From BRH-c25 sp964447145 (GTDB lineage Bacteria; Bacillota; Clostridia; Lutisporales; Lutisporaceae), in NCBI GenBank assembly GCA_964447145.1, contig CAYURW010000107.1, forward strand, positions 1 through 8,537: a stretch of 8,537 nt of DNA, written 5' to 3'. Positions within the stretch are counted from its first letter, which is position 1. Each line of letters begins with the position of its first letter. The notes under the pieces are model-generated. The model saw only the letters and a list, made by a program, of their open reading frames with translations. It ran no database searches and was not told the origin of the DNA. A program made the position numbers and the translations under genes. Positions 1 through 6,511 of this stretch are shown piece after piece.

Positions 1-94
1 AATAAATGCGGCTTAATCGGCAAAAACATTTACAAAAATTTGCATGAAGATAACTTGCCAACGTTTACTTGACAGTAACTGATTTTAAAGGTTT

Positions 95-123
95 TTGTAT
101 TAAATACAGAATTGTGATAAAAT
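95..123 (+). promoter_or_regulatory. Probable sigma-A promoter of secA-prfB
   Basis: The -10 hexamer TAAAAT (118-123) matches the TATAAT consensus at five of six positions. It is preceded by TG one base upstream (115-116), which makes it an extended -10 element. Exactly 17 bases upstream lies TTGTAT (95-100), a weak -35 that keeps the TTG core. Transcription would start near 130, giving a leader of about 55 nt before secA. A better-looking TTGACA at 69-74 has no -10 at the right distance. This is inferred from motif matching only. Confidence 0.5.
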
Positions 124-183
124 ATTATGTATGCAATTTCTTGGCATATATGGTCTGAAGATAATTAAAAGGGAGATAATCAT

Positions 184-2685
184 ATGTTTTTGGATAAGAT
201 ATTCGGCAATCAGAATGACAAAGAAATAAAGAAAATAATGAAAACCGTTGAAAAAATCAACCAACTGGAAGCCGTGATGCAAAAGCTCAGTGACAATGAG
301 CTGAGGAATAAAACCGATGAATTCAGGGAAAGGCTTGCCGGGGGAGAGACATTGGATGATTTGATGGCAGAAGCCTTTGCAGTCGTTAGGGAAGCTTCGG
401 TCAGGATCCTTAGTATGCGTCATTTTGATGTGCAGATGGTGGGAGGGATCATCCTTCATCAGGGCAGGATAGCAGAGATGAAAACAGGAGAAGGCAAGAC
501 CCTTGTTGCTACCCTTCCTTTATACCTGAATGCCCTTGCCGGCAAAGGGGCTCATCTGGTTACAGTCAATGACTATTTGGCCTCTTATCAAAGCCAATGG
601 ATGGGGAAGATCTATAATTTTTTGGGAATGTCGGTAGGGCTCATAGTTCATGGACTTGAGGCGGAGGACAGGCAGAAGGCCTACGGGGCCGATATAACCT
701 ACGGCACTAACAACGAATATGGCTTTGACTACCTTAGGGACAATATGGTCATTTATAGGGATCAGATGGTCCAGAGGGAGCTTAATTATGCAATAGTTGA
801 CGAGGTGGACAGCATTCTAATAGATGAGGCCAGAACCCCCCTCATTATTTCCGGTGTAGGAGATAAGTCGACGCAGCTCTATTTTATTTCAGACAGCTTC
901 GTAAAAGGGTTGAAGAACGAGAGAGATTTTACAATGGACGAAAAAGAACATACTGTAGTCCTTACGGAGGAAGGGGTAGACAGGGCCGAAAAGTTTTTTA
1001 ATCTGGAGAATCTGGCCGATTCTAATAATATGGAGATACAGCATCACATAAATCAGGCCCTCAAAGCCCGGAACCTTATGCGGAGGGATATCGATTATGT
1101 AATAAAAGAGGGGCAGGTAATAATCGTTGATGAATTCACAGGCAGGCTGATGTTCGGAAGAAGGTACAGCGACGGTCTGCATCAGGCAATAGAGGCAAAA
1201 GAAGGGGTCAAGGTGGAAAGGGAGTCACAGACTCTGGCTACCATCACCTTCCAGAATTATTTCAGAATGTACTCGAAATTAGCAGGCATGACGGGTACTG
1301 CAAAGACAGAGGAGGATGAGTTCAGGGCAATTTATAATCTGGATGTAGTGGAAGTGCCGACAAACATGCCAATGATCCGGGAGGACTATCCGGATTGTGT
1401 ATATAAAAACAAAAGGGGCAAATTCAATGCTGTGGCTGAGGAAATAGCCAGGCTTCATGGGGAAGGACAGCCCGTACTGGTAGGTACGATATCTGTAGAA
1501 ACCTCCGAGATGCTCAGCGATATGCTGAGGAAAAGAGGTATCCCCCATGAGGTGTTGAATGCCAAGTATCACGAAAAGGAAGCCCAGATTGTAGCTCAGG
1601 CAGGGCAAAAGGGGACAGTCACCATATCGACCAACATGGCAGGGAGAGGTACCGACATCATGCTGGGGGAAGGTGTTACCGGACTGGGGGGCCTTCATAT
1701 ATTAGGGACGGAAAGGCATGAGTCCAGACGTATTGACAATCAGCTGAGAGGGCGTGCCGGAAGGCAGGGAGACCCGGGATCCAGCAGGTTTTTTATATCT
1801 CTGGAAGACGATCTTATGAGGCTTTTCGGTTCTGAAAAAATAATGAAATTAGTCGAGACCCTGGGAATGGAAGAGGATATGACCATTGAGCACTCGCTGC
1901 TTTCAAAGTCCATAGAAAATGCGCAAAAAAGGGTAGAGGGAAGGAACTTTGACATCAGAAAGCGCGTACTCCAATATGACAACGTAATGAATAAGCAGAG
2001 AGAGGTAATATATGGTCAAAGGCGCCAGGTGCTGCTTGGAGAAGACATAAGGAGCAGCATTATGGAAATGACCGCGGAGATAATAGAGGAAGCAGTCGCC
2101 AATTATACAGTGGGAAGCGATTATGCTGAGGAATGGGATCTTAAAGGCCTTATGGATTATTTACAATCGATTTTCCTGCCCAAGGGAGCCTTGAGTATGG
2201 AAGAGATGCTGAGTTTTACAAGAGACGAGCTTAGGGATGCCATAACAGAAAAGGCCGAGCAAATATATGAGCGCAAGGAGGCCCAGATAGATCCCCAGAT
2301 CATGCGTGAGCTGGAGAGGGTAGCTCTATTAAGGACTGTTGATACAAAATGGATAGATCACATAGATGCAATGGATCAGCTTAAGGAGGGCATATCCCTC
2401 AGGGCATACGGACAGACGGATCCGGTTCAGGCATATCAGATGGAAGGCTATGATATGTTTCAGGAGCTGATAAAAAGCATTAAAGAGGATACGGTAAAAT
2501 TTATTTATAATGTAAATATAGCAAATCTGCCCAAGAGGGAAAAGGTTGCGGAGCCGGTGACCACAAACCAGGAGGGCGGAGTAAGGAAGCCCGTTGTAAA
2601 AGAGGAAAAAATCGGAAGAAATAGTCCCTGCCCCTGTGGCAGTGGCAAAAAGTATAAAAAATGCTGCGGGGCAAAAGAGGACTAA
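184..2685 (+). CDS. secA: Protein translocase subunit SecA
   Basis: This is the ATPase motor of the Sec pathway. In the family it binds preproteins in the cytoplasm and drives them through the SecYEG channel at the inner face of the membrane. The 833-residue length is normal for a Firmicute SecA. Visible motifs, in order: Walker A MKTGEGKT (99-106); the DEVD Walker B/DEAD-box motif (206-209) followed by SILIDEARTPLIIS; the motif FTGRLMFGRRYSDGLHQAIE (318-337); the second nucleotide-binding fold with STNMAGRGTDI (482-492) and the arginine-finger region QLRGRAGRQGDPGSS (520-534); the helical scaffold with RVLQYDNVMNKQR (593-605); and a C-terminal zinc-binding tail with Cys816, Cys818, Cys827 and Cys828 in CxCx8CC spacing, which contacts SecB or ribosomes in other species. 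The start at 184 follows GGGAG (171-175) with 8 bases of spacing. prfB follows 18 bases after the stop, the classical secA-prfB arrangement. The gene is intact and identification is certain. Confidence 0.98.
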   Translation: MFLDKIFGNQNDKEIKKIMKTVEKINQLEAVMQKLSDNELRNKTDEFRERLAGGETLDDLMAEAFAVVREASVRILSMRHFDVQMVGGIILHQGRIAEMKTGEGKTLVATLPLYLNALAGKGAHLVTVNDYLASYQSQWMGKIYNFLGMSVGLIVHGLEAEDRQKAYGADITYGTNNEYGFDYLRDNMVIYRDQMVQRELNYAIVDEVDSILIDEARTPLIISGVGDKSTQLYFISDSFVKGLKNERDFTMDEKEHTVVLTEEGVDRAEKFFNLENLADSNNMEIQHHINQALKARNLMRRDIDYVIKEGQVIIVDEFTGRLMFGRRYSDGLHQAIEAKEGVKVERESQTLATITFQNYFRMYSKLAGMTGTAKTEEDEFRAIYNLDVVEVPTNMPMIREDYPDCVYKNKRGKFNAVAEEIARLHGEGQPVLVGTISVETSEMLSDMLRKRGIPHEVLNAKYHEKEAQIVAQAGQKGTVTISTNMAGRGTDIMLGEGVTGLGGLHILGTERHESRRIDNQLRGRAGRQGDPGSSRFFISLEDDLMRLFGSEKIMKLVETLGMEEDMTIEHSLLSKSIENAQKRVEGRNFDIRKRVLQYDNVMNKQREVIYGQRRQVLLGEDIRSSIMEMTAEIIEEAVANYTVGSDYAEEWDLKGLMDYLQSIFLPKGALSMEEMLSFTRDELRDAITEKAEQIYERKEAQIDPQIMRELERVALLRTVDTKWIDHIDAMDQLKEGISLRAYGQTDPVQAYQMEGYDMFQELIKSIKEDTVKFIYNVNIANLPKREKVAEPVTTNQEGGVRKPVVKEEKIGRNSPCPCGSGKKYKKCCGAKED

Positions 2686-2703
2686 ATATAGGAGGTTTGG
2701 TAC

Positions 2704-3811
2704 ATGTTGGAATTGGAAGAGTATAGAGGCAGTCTGGTCCAATTGGAGGATTCCATAAGGGCGATTGAGGTGTCCCTTTGACCTGCCGGCAATAAGGGAT
2801 AGAGTCCATGAACTGGAGCAGGAGATGCAGCAGGAAGGCTTTTGGAACGATGCGGAAAAGGCGGGGAAAATCCTGAAACAAATAAAAGGACTGAAAGATA
2901 AAATTGATAAAGTCCGGGACCTGAAAAAGGAGTTTGAGGATTTGGAGGCTCTAATAGAGTTGGGAATGGAAGCCCGGGATGAATCTTTAATACCGGAAGC
3001 GGAGGCCTCCTATAGGCTTTTAAAGGGAACAATAGAAGCCTATAAGACAGAAACAATGCTAAGGGGACAATACGACAGAAACAATGCGATATTTACGATA
3101 CATTCAGGGGCAGGCGGGTTGGAAGCCCAGGATTGGGCGGAAATGCTGCTCCGGATGTATACCAGGTGGGCTGAAAAAAGGGGCTACGGAATAACGGTTC
3201 TTGATATGCTGCGGGATTATGAAGCAGGAATAAAAAATGCAACCTTGCTTGTTGAAGGCGAAAATGCCTATGGATACCTGAAATCAGAAAAGGGAGTGCA
3301 CAGGCTTGTGAGGATTTCCCCTTTTGATACAGCGGGGAAGCGACATACTTCTTTTGCTTCGGTAGATGTGATGCCTGAGCTTGATGATGATGTGAAAGTG
3401 GAAATCGACGAAGAGGATTTGAAGATAGACACCTATAGATCCAGCGGAGCCGGCGGGCAGCACGTAAACAAAACAGATTCCGCTGTTAGGATAACCCATA
3501 TGCCGACAGGGATAATAGTTCAATGCCAAAATGAGCGGTCCCAGCATAACAATAAGGAAATGGCAATGAAAATGTTGATGGCCAAGCTTTTGGAGCTTAA
3601 GGAACTAGAACAAAAAGAAAAAGTCGACGGCATAAAGGGCGAGTACAGGGAGATTGCATGGGGCAGCCAAATACGCTCCTATGTGTTTCATCCTTATAAC
3701 CTAGTCAAGGACCATAGGACCGGGGAAGAGACGGGAAATACAGATGCGGTTATGAACGGGGAGATAGACAATTTCATTATTGCATATTTACAACAGGGGA
3801 ATGGAATATAG
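2704..3811 (+). CDS. prfB: Peptide chain release factor 2 (RF2), made by programmed +1 frameshift
   Basis: RF2 recognises UGA and UAA stop codons in the ribosomal A site and triggers peptidyl-tRNA hydrolysis. Translation starts at ATG 2704, 8 bases after AGGAGG (2690-2695), and reads 25 codons to an in-frame TGA at 2779-2781. Skipping T2779 joins this to the second frame, so the product is encoded by 2704-2778 plus 2780-3811. The full protein has 368 residues, close to the 365 of E. coli RF2. The stop-recognition tripeptide SPF falls at residues 205-207 and the catalytic GGQ at 250-252, exactly the E. coli positions. Residue 246 is Ser. An N-terminal coiled-coil domain spans about 1-110, followed by the codon-recognition and GGQ domains. 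The gene ends in UAG, which RF2 does not read. It is probably cotranscribed with secA. An automated caller will see only the second frame (from about 2765) and miss the true start. Confidence 0.97.
2767..2782 (+). promoter_or_regulatory. prfB +1 programmed frameshift site (autoregulatory)
   Basis: The zero-frame codons GAG GTG TCC CTT TGA are followed by C (2782). The slip codon CTT (2776-2778) sits directly before UGA with a C after it, the canonical CUU-UGA-C context. An internal Shine-Dalgarno-like GAGGTG (2767-2772), fully complementary to the 3' end of 16S rRNA, ends exactly three bases before CTT, the spacing needed to push the ribosome +1. In the known mechanism, low RF2 slows termination at UGA, the ribosome slips and more RF2 is made. 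All elements are seen in the sequence; the regulatory logic comes from the family. Confidence 0.95.
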
Positions 3812-3843
3812 CATTATTCCATTCCTATTATTTCTGCTTTTTT
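3797..3843 (+). terminator. Hairpin terminator shared by the ends of prfB and the convergent pheB-like gene
   Basis: An inverted repeat pairs 3798-3808 with 3815-3825: 11 perfect base pairs, plus a G-U pair at 3797/3826, closing a 6-base loop. On the plus strand it is followed by a T-rich tract (3826-3843, ending in six T), so it can act as an intrinsic terminator for secA-prfB. The prfB stop (3809-3811) is in the loop. The stop of the opposite gene (3814-3816) lies at the loop/stem junction. On the minus strand the sequence past the hairpin is not T-rich, so termination of the opposite gene is less sure. Confidence 0.6.
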
Positions 3844-4254
3844 GCAGCCTTTGCAGGACAGAAGGAGCTGCAGCAGCTCCTCCGGATTTATATCCATTAT
3901 TCTTGTATCAATGGATGCCGTCAGAGAGGCAGAATCCATAACGGGAATATTCTGGTTGATCGTAATTATATTCCCTTTAACTGAGGCTATTTTGTCAATT
4001 ATATCGGAGAGCACCCCGGGAGTGTGCCTCAATATCATAAAAATAGTGACAATACGGCCCCGCTCCTGGGAGGTGTAGTCGAATACACTGTCCTTATACT
4101 TATAGAAGGCACTGCGGCTGATGCCGGCTTTTTTGCATGCCTCCTGAATAGTTGCAGCGTCCCCCGTCCTTAATAGGAGCTTTGCTTCAATAACTTTTTC
4201 GTATGCTTTTGGGAGTATGCCCGAATTGACTATGAGCATTTTTGTGTCTGTCAT
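3814..4254 (-). CDS. pheB: ACT domain-containing protein of the PheB/UPF0735 family
   Basis: This is a 146-residue cytoplasmic protein, the usual size for the family (B. subtilis PheB is about 147). Residues about 33-57 (AATIQEACKKAGISRSAFYK and the following YKDSV) look like a small helix-turn-helix. Residues about 67-143 form an ACT fold beginning GRIVTIFMILRHTPGVLSDI, a type of domain that often binds amino acids. PheB has been linked to phenylalanine biosynthesis in Bacillus, but its biochemical role is not settled, so no reaction is assigned. The start at 4254 is chosen over an upstream in-frame ATG at 4293 because GAGG (4264-4267) lies 9 bases before it, it gives the family length with the typical MTDTKMLIVN-type beginning, and the upstream ATG has no ribosome binding site. 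The gene is convergent with prfB, leaving two bases between stop codons. Family membership is firm and the symbol less so. Confidence 0.85.
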   Translation of the reverse strand: MTDTKMLIVNSGILPKAYEKVIEAKLLLRTGDAATIQEACKKAGISRSAFYKYKDSVFDYTSQERGRIVTIFMILRHTPGVLSDIIDKIASVKGNIITINQNIPVMDSASLTASIDTRIMDINPEELLQLLLSCKGCKKAEIIGME

Positions 4255-4305
4255 GAAGTATTGCCTCGCTTCCTGTATGCAATTTGTGTACATCTGTACA
4301 TATTA

Positions 4306-4337
4306 AGTATACTAACACGGATCATGCTTTTTGACAA
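4306..4337 (-). promoter_or_regulatory. Possible promoter of the pheB-like gene
   Basis: Read on the minus strand, TATACT (complement of 4306-4311) is a good -10 hexamer, about 50 bases before the chosen start codon. The best -35 candidate, TTGTCA (complement of 4332-4337), is 20 bases upstream, longer than optimal. The assignment is therefore weak. Confidence 0.3.
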
Positions 4338-4345
4338 CACATTTT

Positions 4346-4363
4346 CATCCTCCCGGGAGGATG
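4346..4363. repeat. Perfect 18-bp palindrome
   Basis: CATCCTCCC is followed immediately by its exact reverse complement GGGAGGATG, with no loop. It lies just upstream of the possible pheB promoter and well before tsaE. A zero-loop palindrome suits a dimeric DNA-binding protein better than an RNA hairpin, so an operator is the simplest guess. No regulator can be named. The GC-rich arms stand out from the AT-rich surroundings. Confidence 0.5.
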
Positions 4364-4387
4364 CAGATGTAGCAGGAGTATTTGCCT

Positions 4388-4454
4388 TGTATAGCGACTC
4401 GCACGGTATAAGCCTTGGACAGAATCACAGCTTATAAGTACTCGCTGCTATACA
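4388..4454 (+). other. Nested hairpin element in the gene-free region
   Basis: The outer arms TGTATA (4388-4393) and TATACA (4449-4454), plus GCGA (4394-4397) with TCGC (4442-4445), pair with a 3-base bulge. Inside them TATAAGC (4407-4413) pairs perfectly with GCTTATA (4430-4436) around a 16-base loop. The folded unit is about 67 nt. It could be the 5' part of the larger RNA candidate at 4522-4776, a separate small RNA, or a DNA-level element. It has no coding content, and no covarying or G-U pairs indicate which strand is used. The plus strand is assumed only from its neighbour. Confidence 0.4.
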
Positions 4455-4521
4455 TAGTTAATGATCTATATAAATCAGCACTTTACAGGGAATATATATT
4501 ATACAAACACCGGCGTGGGGA

Positions 4522-4776
4522 GTATACATATGCACCTAACTGGAGGATGCACAGTATATCAGGGCATACTTTATGATTTTGGCAACAGGCCCCTGCGAAG
4601 GCTTTGTTGAAAAGTACGTAAAGCCGACAGGACGTTGGCTTAGGTGTTACGGGCCGAGGATGGCCCATTGGCGCCGTTAGGAGTTTTCCAAAGACGAGCA
4701 GACTGGCACTGTCAAAATCATAACCGTGTGCGTCGATATATTGAGCATTCTCCAGAGGGGATGCGCCTGTGTATAC
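4522..4776 (+). ncRNA. Candidate large structured non-coding RNA, about 255 nt, family not recognised
   Basis: The two ends fold into a long rod: 4522-4530 with 4768-4776 (9 bp), 4531-4537 with 4758-4765 (7 bp with a one-base bulge), 4540-4550 with 4745-4755 (11 bp), 4554-4560 with 4735-4741 (7 bp), 4564-4569 with 4726-4731 (6 bp), and 4571-4584 with 4710-4723 (14 bp). The helices are separated by small loops (2x2, 3x3, 3x3, 1x2). The rod holds seven G-U pairs when read on the plus strand and no A-C opposition inside a helix, so the plus strand is the likely transcript. The cap (4585-4709) has hairpins 4621-4628/4634-4641 (8 bp) and 4651-4655/4662-4666 (5 bp). The first competes with 4600-4605/4620-4625, and GGCCC at 4588-4592 could pair with 4651-4655 instead. 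The upstream AT-rich stretch (4455-4505) has -10-like hexamers (for example TATTAT, 4497-4502) but no convincing -35. Signature motifs of RNase P, tmRNA and SRP RNA are absent. An independent RNA or a long tsaE leader are both possible. Confidence 0.65.
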
Positions 4777-4800
4777 ATTTATCCACAAACAGAGTATAAT
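4772..4800 (+). promoter_or_regulatory. Probable sigma-A promoter of tsaE
   Basis: A perfect -10 TATAAT (4795-4800) stands 17 bases after TATACA (4772-4777), a four-of-six match to the -35 consensus. Transcription would start near 4807, leaving a leader of roughly 47 nt with the strong GGAGG ribosome binding site of tsaE at 4843-4847. The -35 lies inside the 3' arm of the outermost helix of the RNA candidate, so RNA transcription and this promoter share DNA. Confidence 0.6.
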
Positions 4801-4853
4801 ATCTGTAGCAATCATAAGACTGCCGCAGATATTTCCACTTTTGGAGGTTAATA

Positions 4854-5330
4854 ATGCTAAAATTTCACACTGAAAGTGTTGAAGAGACGTCGGGAATAGG
4901 CGAACGTCTCGGAAGGCTCCTTAGCAAAGGGAATATAATATGCCTTTCAGGGGATCTGGGGGCAGGGAAGACATCCTTTGCCAAGGGGATAGCTAAGGGG
5001 CTGGAGGTAAAGGACTATGTCACAAGCCCTACCTATACCATTATAAATGAATATGAGGGCAGACTGCCCATGTACCACTTTGACGCATACAGGCTCAATA
5101 ATGCAGAGGAAATGGACGAATTAGGCTATGAGGAATATTTTTTTGGCGATGGGGCGGTAGTGCTGGAATGGGCGGATATAGTCCGGGATATTATCCCCGC
5201 AGAGAGGCTGTGGATCACCATATTGAACAGCAGGGGGGATAATACCCGCGAAATAATAATGGAGGCAACGGGAGAGATTTACGACACAATGCTGAAAGGG
5301 ATGGAGCACAATGAAAATACTGGCTCTTGA
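4854..5330 (+). CDS. tsaE: tRNA threonylcarbamoyladenosine biosynthesis ATPase TsaE
   Basis: TsaE is the small ATPase of the bacterial t6A system. With TsaB and TsaD it transfers threonylcarbamoyl from TC-AMP (made by TsaC/Sua5) onto A37 of tRNAs reading ANN codons, and its ATP hydrolysis resets the complex. The protein has 158 residues, normal for the family. Visible features are the P-loop GDLGAGKTSFAKG (33-45), the SPTYTIINEY segment (58-67) that resembles a switch region, the family signature HFDAYRL (75-81), and VVLEWADIV (102-110) with the conserved EW pair. The start at 4854 follows GGAGG with six bases of spacing. Its last 20 bases overlap the start of the tsaB-rimI gene, implying coupled translation. 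The partner tsaD is not in this window. Confidence 0.96.
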   Translation: MLKFHTESVEETSGIGERLGRLLSKGNIICLSGDLGAGKTSFAKGIAKGLEVKDYVTSPTYTIINEYEGRLPMYHFDAYRLNNAEEMDELGYEEYFFGDGAVVLEWADIVRDIIPAERLWITILNSRGDNTREIIMEATGEIYDTMLKGMEHNENTGS

Positions 5331-6456
5331 TACGTCCACTTCTGCTGCTACTGCTGCAATAACGGAAGACGGCAGTCTGGTCGCAGAGTATATATTAAAT
5401 AATAAGAAAGCCCATTCCCAAAAAATAATGGGTGTAATTGATGAGCTTTTTAAAACATCCGGAATTGATCCTTTCGAAATTGATTTGTACGCATGTTCCG
5501 CAGGCCCCGGATCTTTTACCGGTCTCCGGATCGGGGCGTCAATAATAAAGGGAATGGCTCAGGCCTTCAATAAGCCTGTTGCCGGAGTGCCGACTCTTGA
5601 TGCCCTGGCTTGCAACCTCTACAATTGTACAGGCCTGGTATGCCCGATTCTGGATGCCCAGAGGGGAATGGTATACAGCAGCCTTTATTCATGGGAAAGG
5701 GGCATTTTGGTAAAGCATGAGGATTTTAGGGCTATATCGGTTGCAGAGCTGATAGAGGTCCTTAAGGACAAGGCCGCCCCGGTGACCTTTCTTGGGGATG
5801 GAGTGCCGCTTTTTGAAAGGGATCTGAAAGCTGGACTTGGAGAATATTGTGCAGCACCGGCTGACAGCCTGCTGCCACGGGCATCCTCCTTAGCAAGGAT
5901 AGCCATGGAAATGTACGATAAGGGGTCGCTGGACACATATAGCTCCTTTGGCCTTACCTATATCAGAAAATCCCAGGCAGAAACGGAATATGAGAAAAAG
6001 CAGCAAGTAGAGCTCATGGAAATGAGCCTTGAGGATATTGATGGGGTTTGCGAAATTGAGAATCTAAGCTTTGCAATTCCCTGGTCCCGCGAATCCTTTG
6101 AATCGGAGCTTCTCCGGAATGACCTGGCCAGATATATGGTCGCAAAGGCAGATGGAAAGGTTGTGGCCTACGGTGGGATTTGGATCATACTAGACGAAGG
6201 GCATATAACCAACATAGCCGTACATCCGGATTACAGAGGTCGAAAAATTGGAGAAAAAATAGTGGAGGCATTGTCTTTGAAGGCTAAGGAAAACGATGTC
6301 ATGCGTATTACACTGGAAGTAAGGGCTTCCAACAATGCTGCAAGGGCTCTGTATAAAAAACTGGGATTTGTGGACAGCGGAGTCAGGAAAGGTTATTATG
6401 ACGACAACAAGGAGGATGCAGTGATCATGTGGAAGGAGTTCAGACAATTATCCTAG
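5311..6456 (+). CDS. tsaB-rimI: Fusion protein: TsaB (t6A synthesis) and RimI-type N-acetyltransferase
   Basis: A single uninterrupted 381-residue frame carries two proteins. Residues 1 to about 226 are TsaB, the inactive ASKHA-fold paralogue that scaffolds TsaD and TsaE: MKILALDTSTSAATAAI at the start, SAGPGSFTGLRIG (63-75) and CPILDAQRGMVYSSLY (111-126). Residues about 232-377 are a GNAT acetyltransferase of the RimI type, which in other bacteria acetylates the N-terminal alanine of ribosomal protein S18. Its acetyl-CoA loop is VHPDYRGRKIGEKIVE (304-319). Glu336 and Tyr348 (ALYKKLGF) sit where RimI has its catalytic pair. The linker (about 220-232, including ETEYEKKQQ) is very short. The start ATG 5311 overlaps tsaE by 20 bases, with GGAG (5303-5306) before it. 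Separate tsaB and rimI genes are commonly adjacent in Clostridia, and fused versions are known. The natural target of the acetyltransferase half is inferred only from homology. Confidence 0.93.
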   Translation: MKILALDTSTSAATAAITEDGSLVAEYILNNKKAHSQKIMGVIDELFKTSGIDPFEIDLYACSAGPGSFTGLRIGASIIKGMAQAFNKPVAGVPTLDALACNLYNCTGLVCPILDAQRGMVYSSLYSWERGILVKHEDFRAISVAELIEVLKDKAAPVTFLGDGVPLFERDLKAGLGEYCAAPADSLLPRASSLARIAMEMYDKGSLDTYSSFGLTYIRKSQAETEYEKKQQVELMEMSLEDIDGVCEIENLSFAIPWSRESFESELLRNDLARYMVAKADGKVVAYGGIWIILDEGHITNIAVHPDYRGRKIGEKIVEALSLKAKENDVMRITLEVRASNNAARALYKKLGFVDSGVRKGYYDDNKEDAVIMWKEFRQLS

Positions 6457-6469
6457 AAATGCGTATAAA
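6441..6469 (+). promoter_or_regulatory. Possible promoter of the sigma-factor operon
   Basis: CAGACA (6441-6446, four of six to consensus -35) and TATAAA (6464-6469, five of six to consensus -10) are 17 bases apart, straddling the end of the tsaB-rimI gene. This would give the downstream sigma operon its own housekeeping promoter. Readthrough from tsaE is equally possible because no terminator is seen in the 55-base gap. Confidence 0.3.
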
Positions 6470-6511
6470 TGGTTAAAGGAACTCTTAAATTGACCTGGGA
6501 ATGAGGTGGAG

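Noticed and set aside
1..72. Open frame from the left edge ending at TGA 70-72, as the tail of an upstream gene
   Set aside because: About 23 codons without a stop is common by chance, and the peptide resembles no protein I recognise, including the ribosome hibernation factor often found before secA.
3842..4078. Plus-strand open frame opposite the pheB-like gene
   Set aside because: It is the antisense shadow of a conserved ACT-domain gene and has no recognisable product.
4255..4293. Upstream ATG (4293) as the start of the pheB-like gene
   Set aside because: It has no ribosome binding site, would add 13 residues beyond the family length, and lies very close to the likely -10 element.
4331..4336. 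TTGACA on the plus strand as a -35 for rightward transcription of the RNA region
   Set aside because: At the proper distance the sequence is the GC-rich palindrome, with nothing like a -10 hexamer.
4522..4776. Reading the inverted structure as a miniature transposable element with long terminal repeats
   Set aside because: No target-site duplication is visible at the ends, the mismatches are all G-U type on one strand, and the arms are interrupted by regular small loops. A structured RNA explains this better, though a search for other genomic copies would settle it.
4483..4815. A 110-codon minus-strand open frame across the gene-free region
   Set aside because: It lies on top of the structured RNA candidate, has no recognisable domain, and its sequence follows the RNA arms. 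It is best explained as a chance frame.
4798..4833. Inverted repeat AATATCTG / CAGATATT as a terminator before tsaE
   Set aside because: The stem is AT-rich with a 20-base loop and only a short, displaced T run. Its left arm overlaps the tsaE -10 element, so it would not be in that transcript.
6478..6482. GGAAC as the -35 of an autoregulated ECF-sigma promoter
   Set aside because: No CGTC-like -10 lies 16-17 bases downstream, and the start site would fall almost on the start codon.
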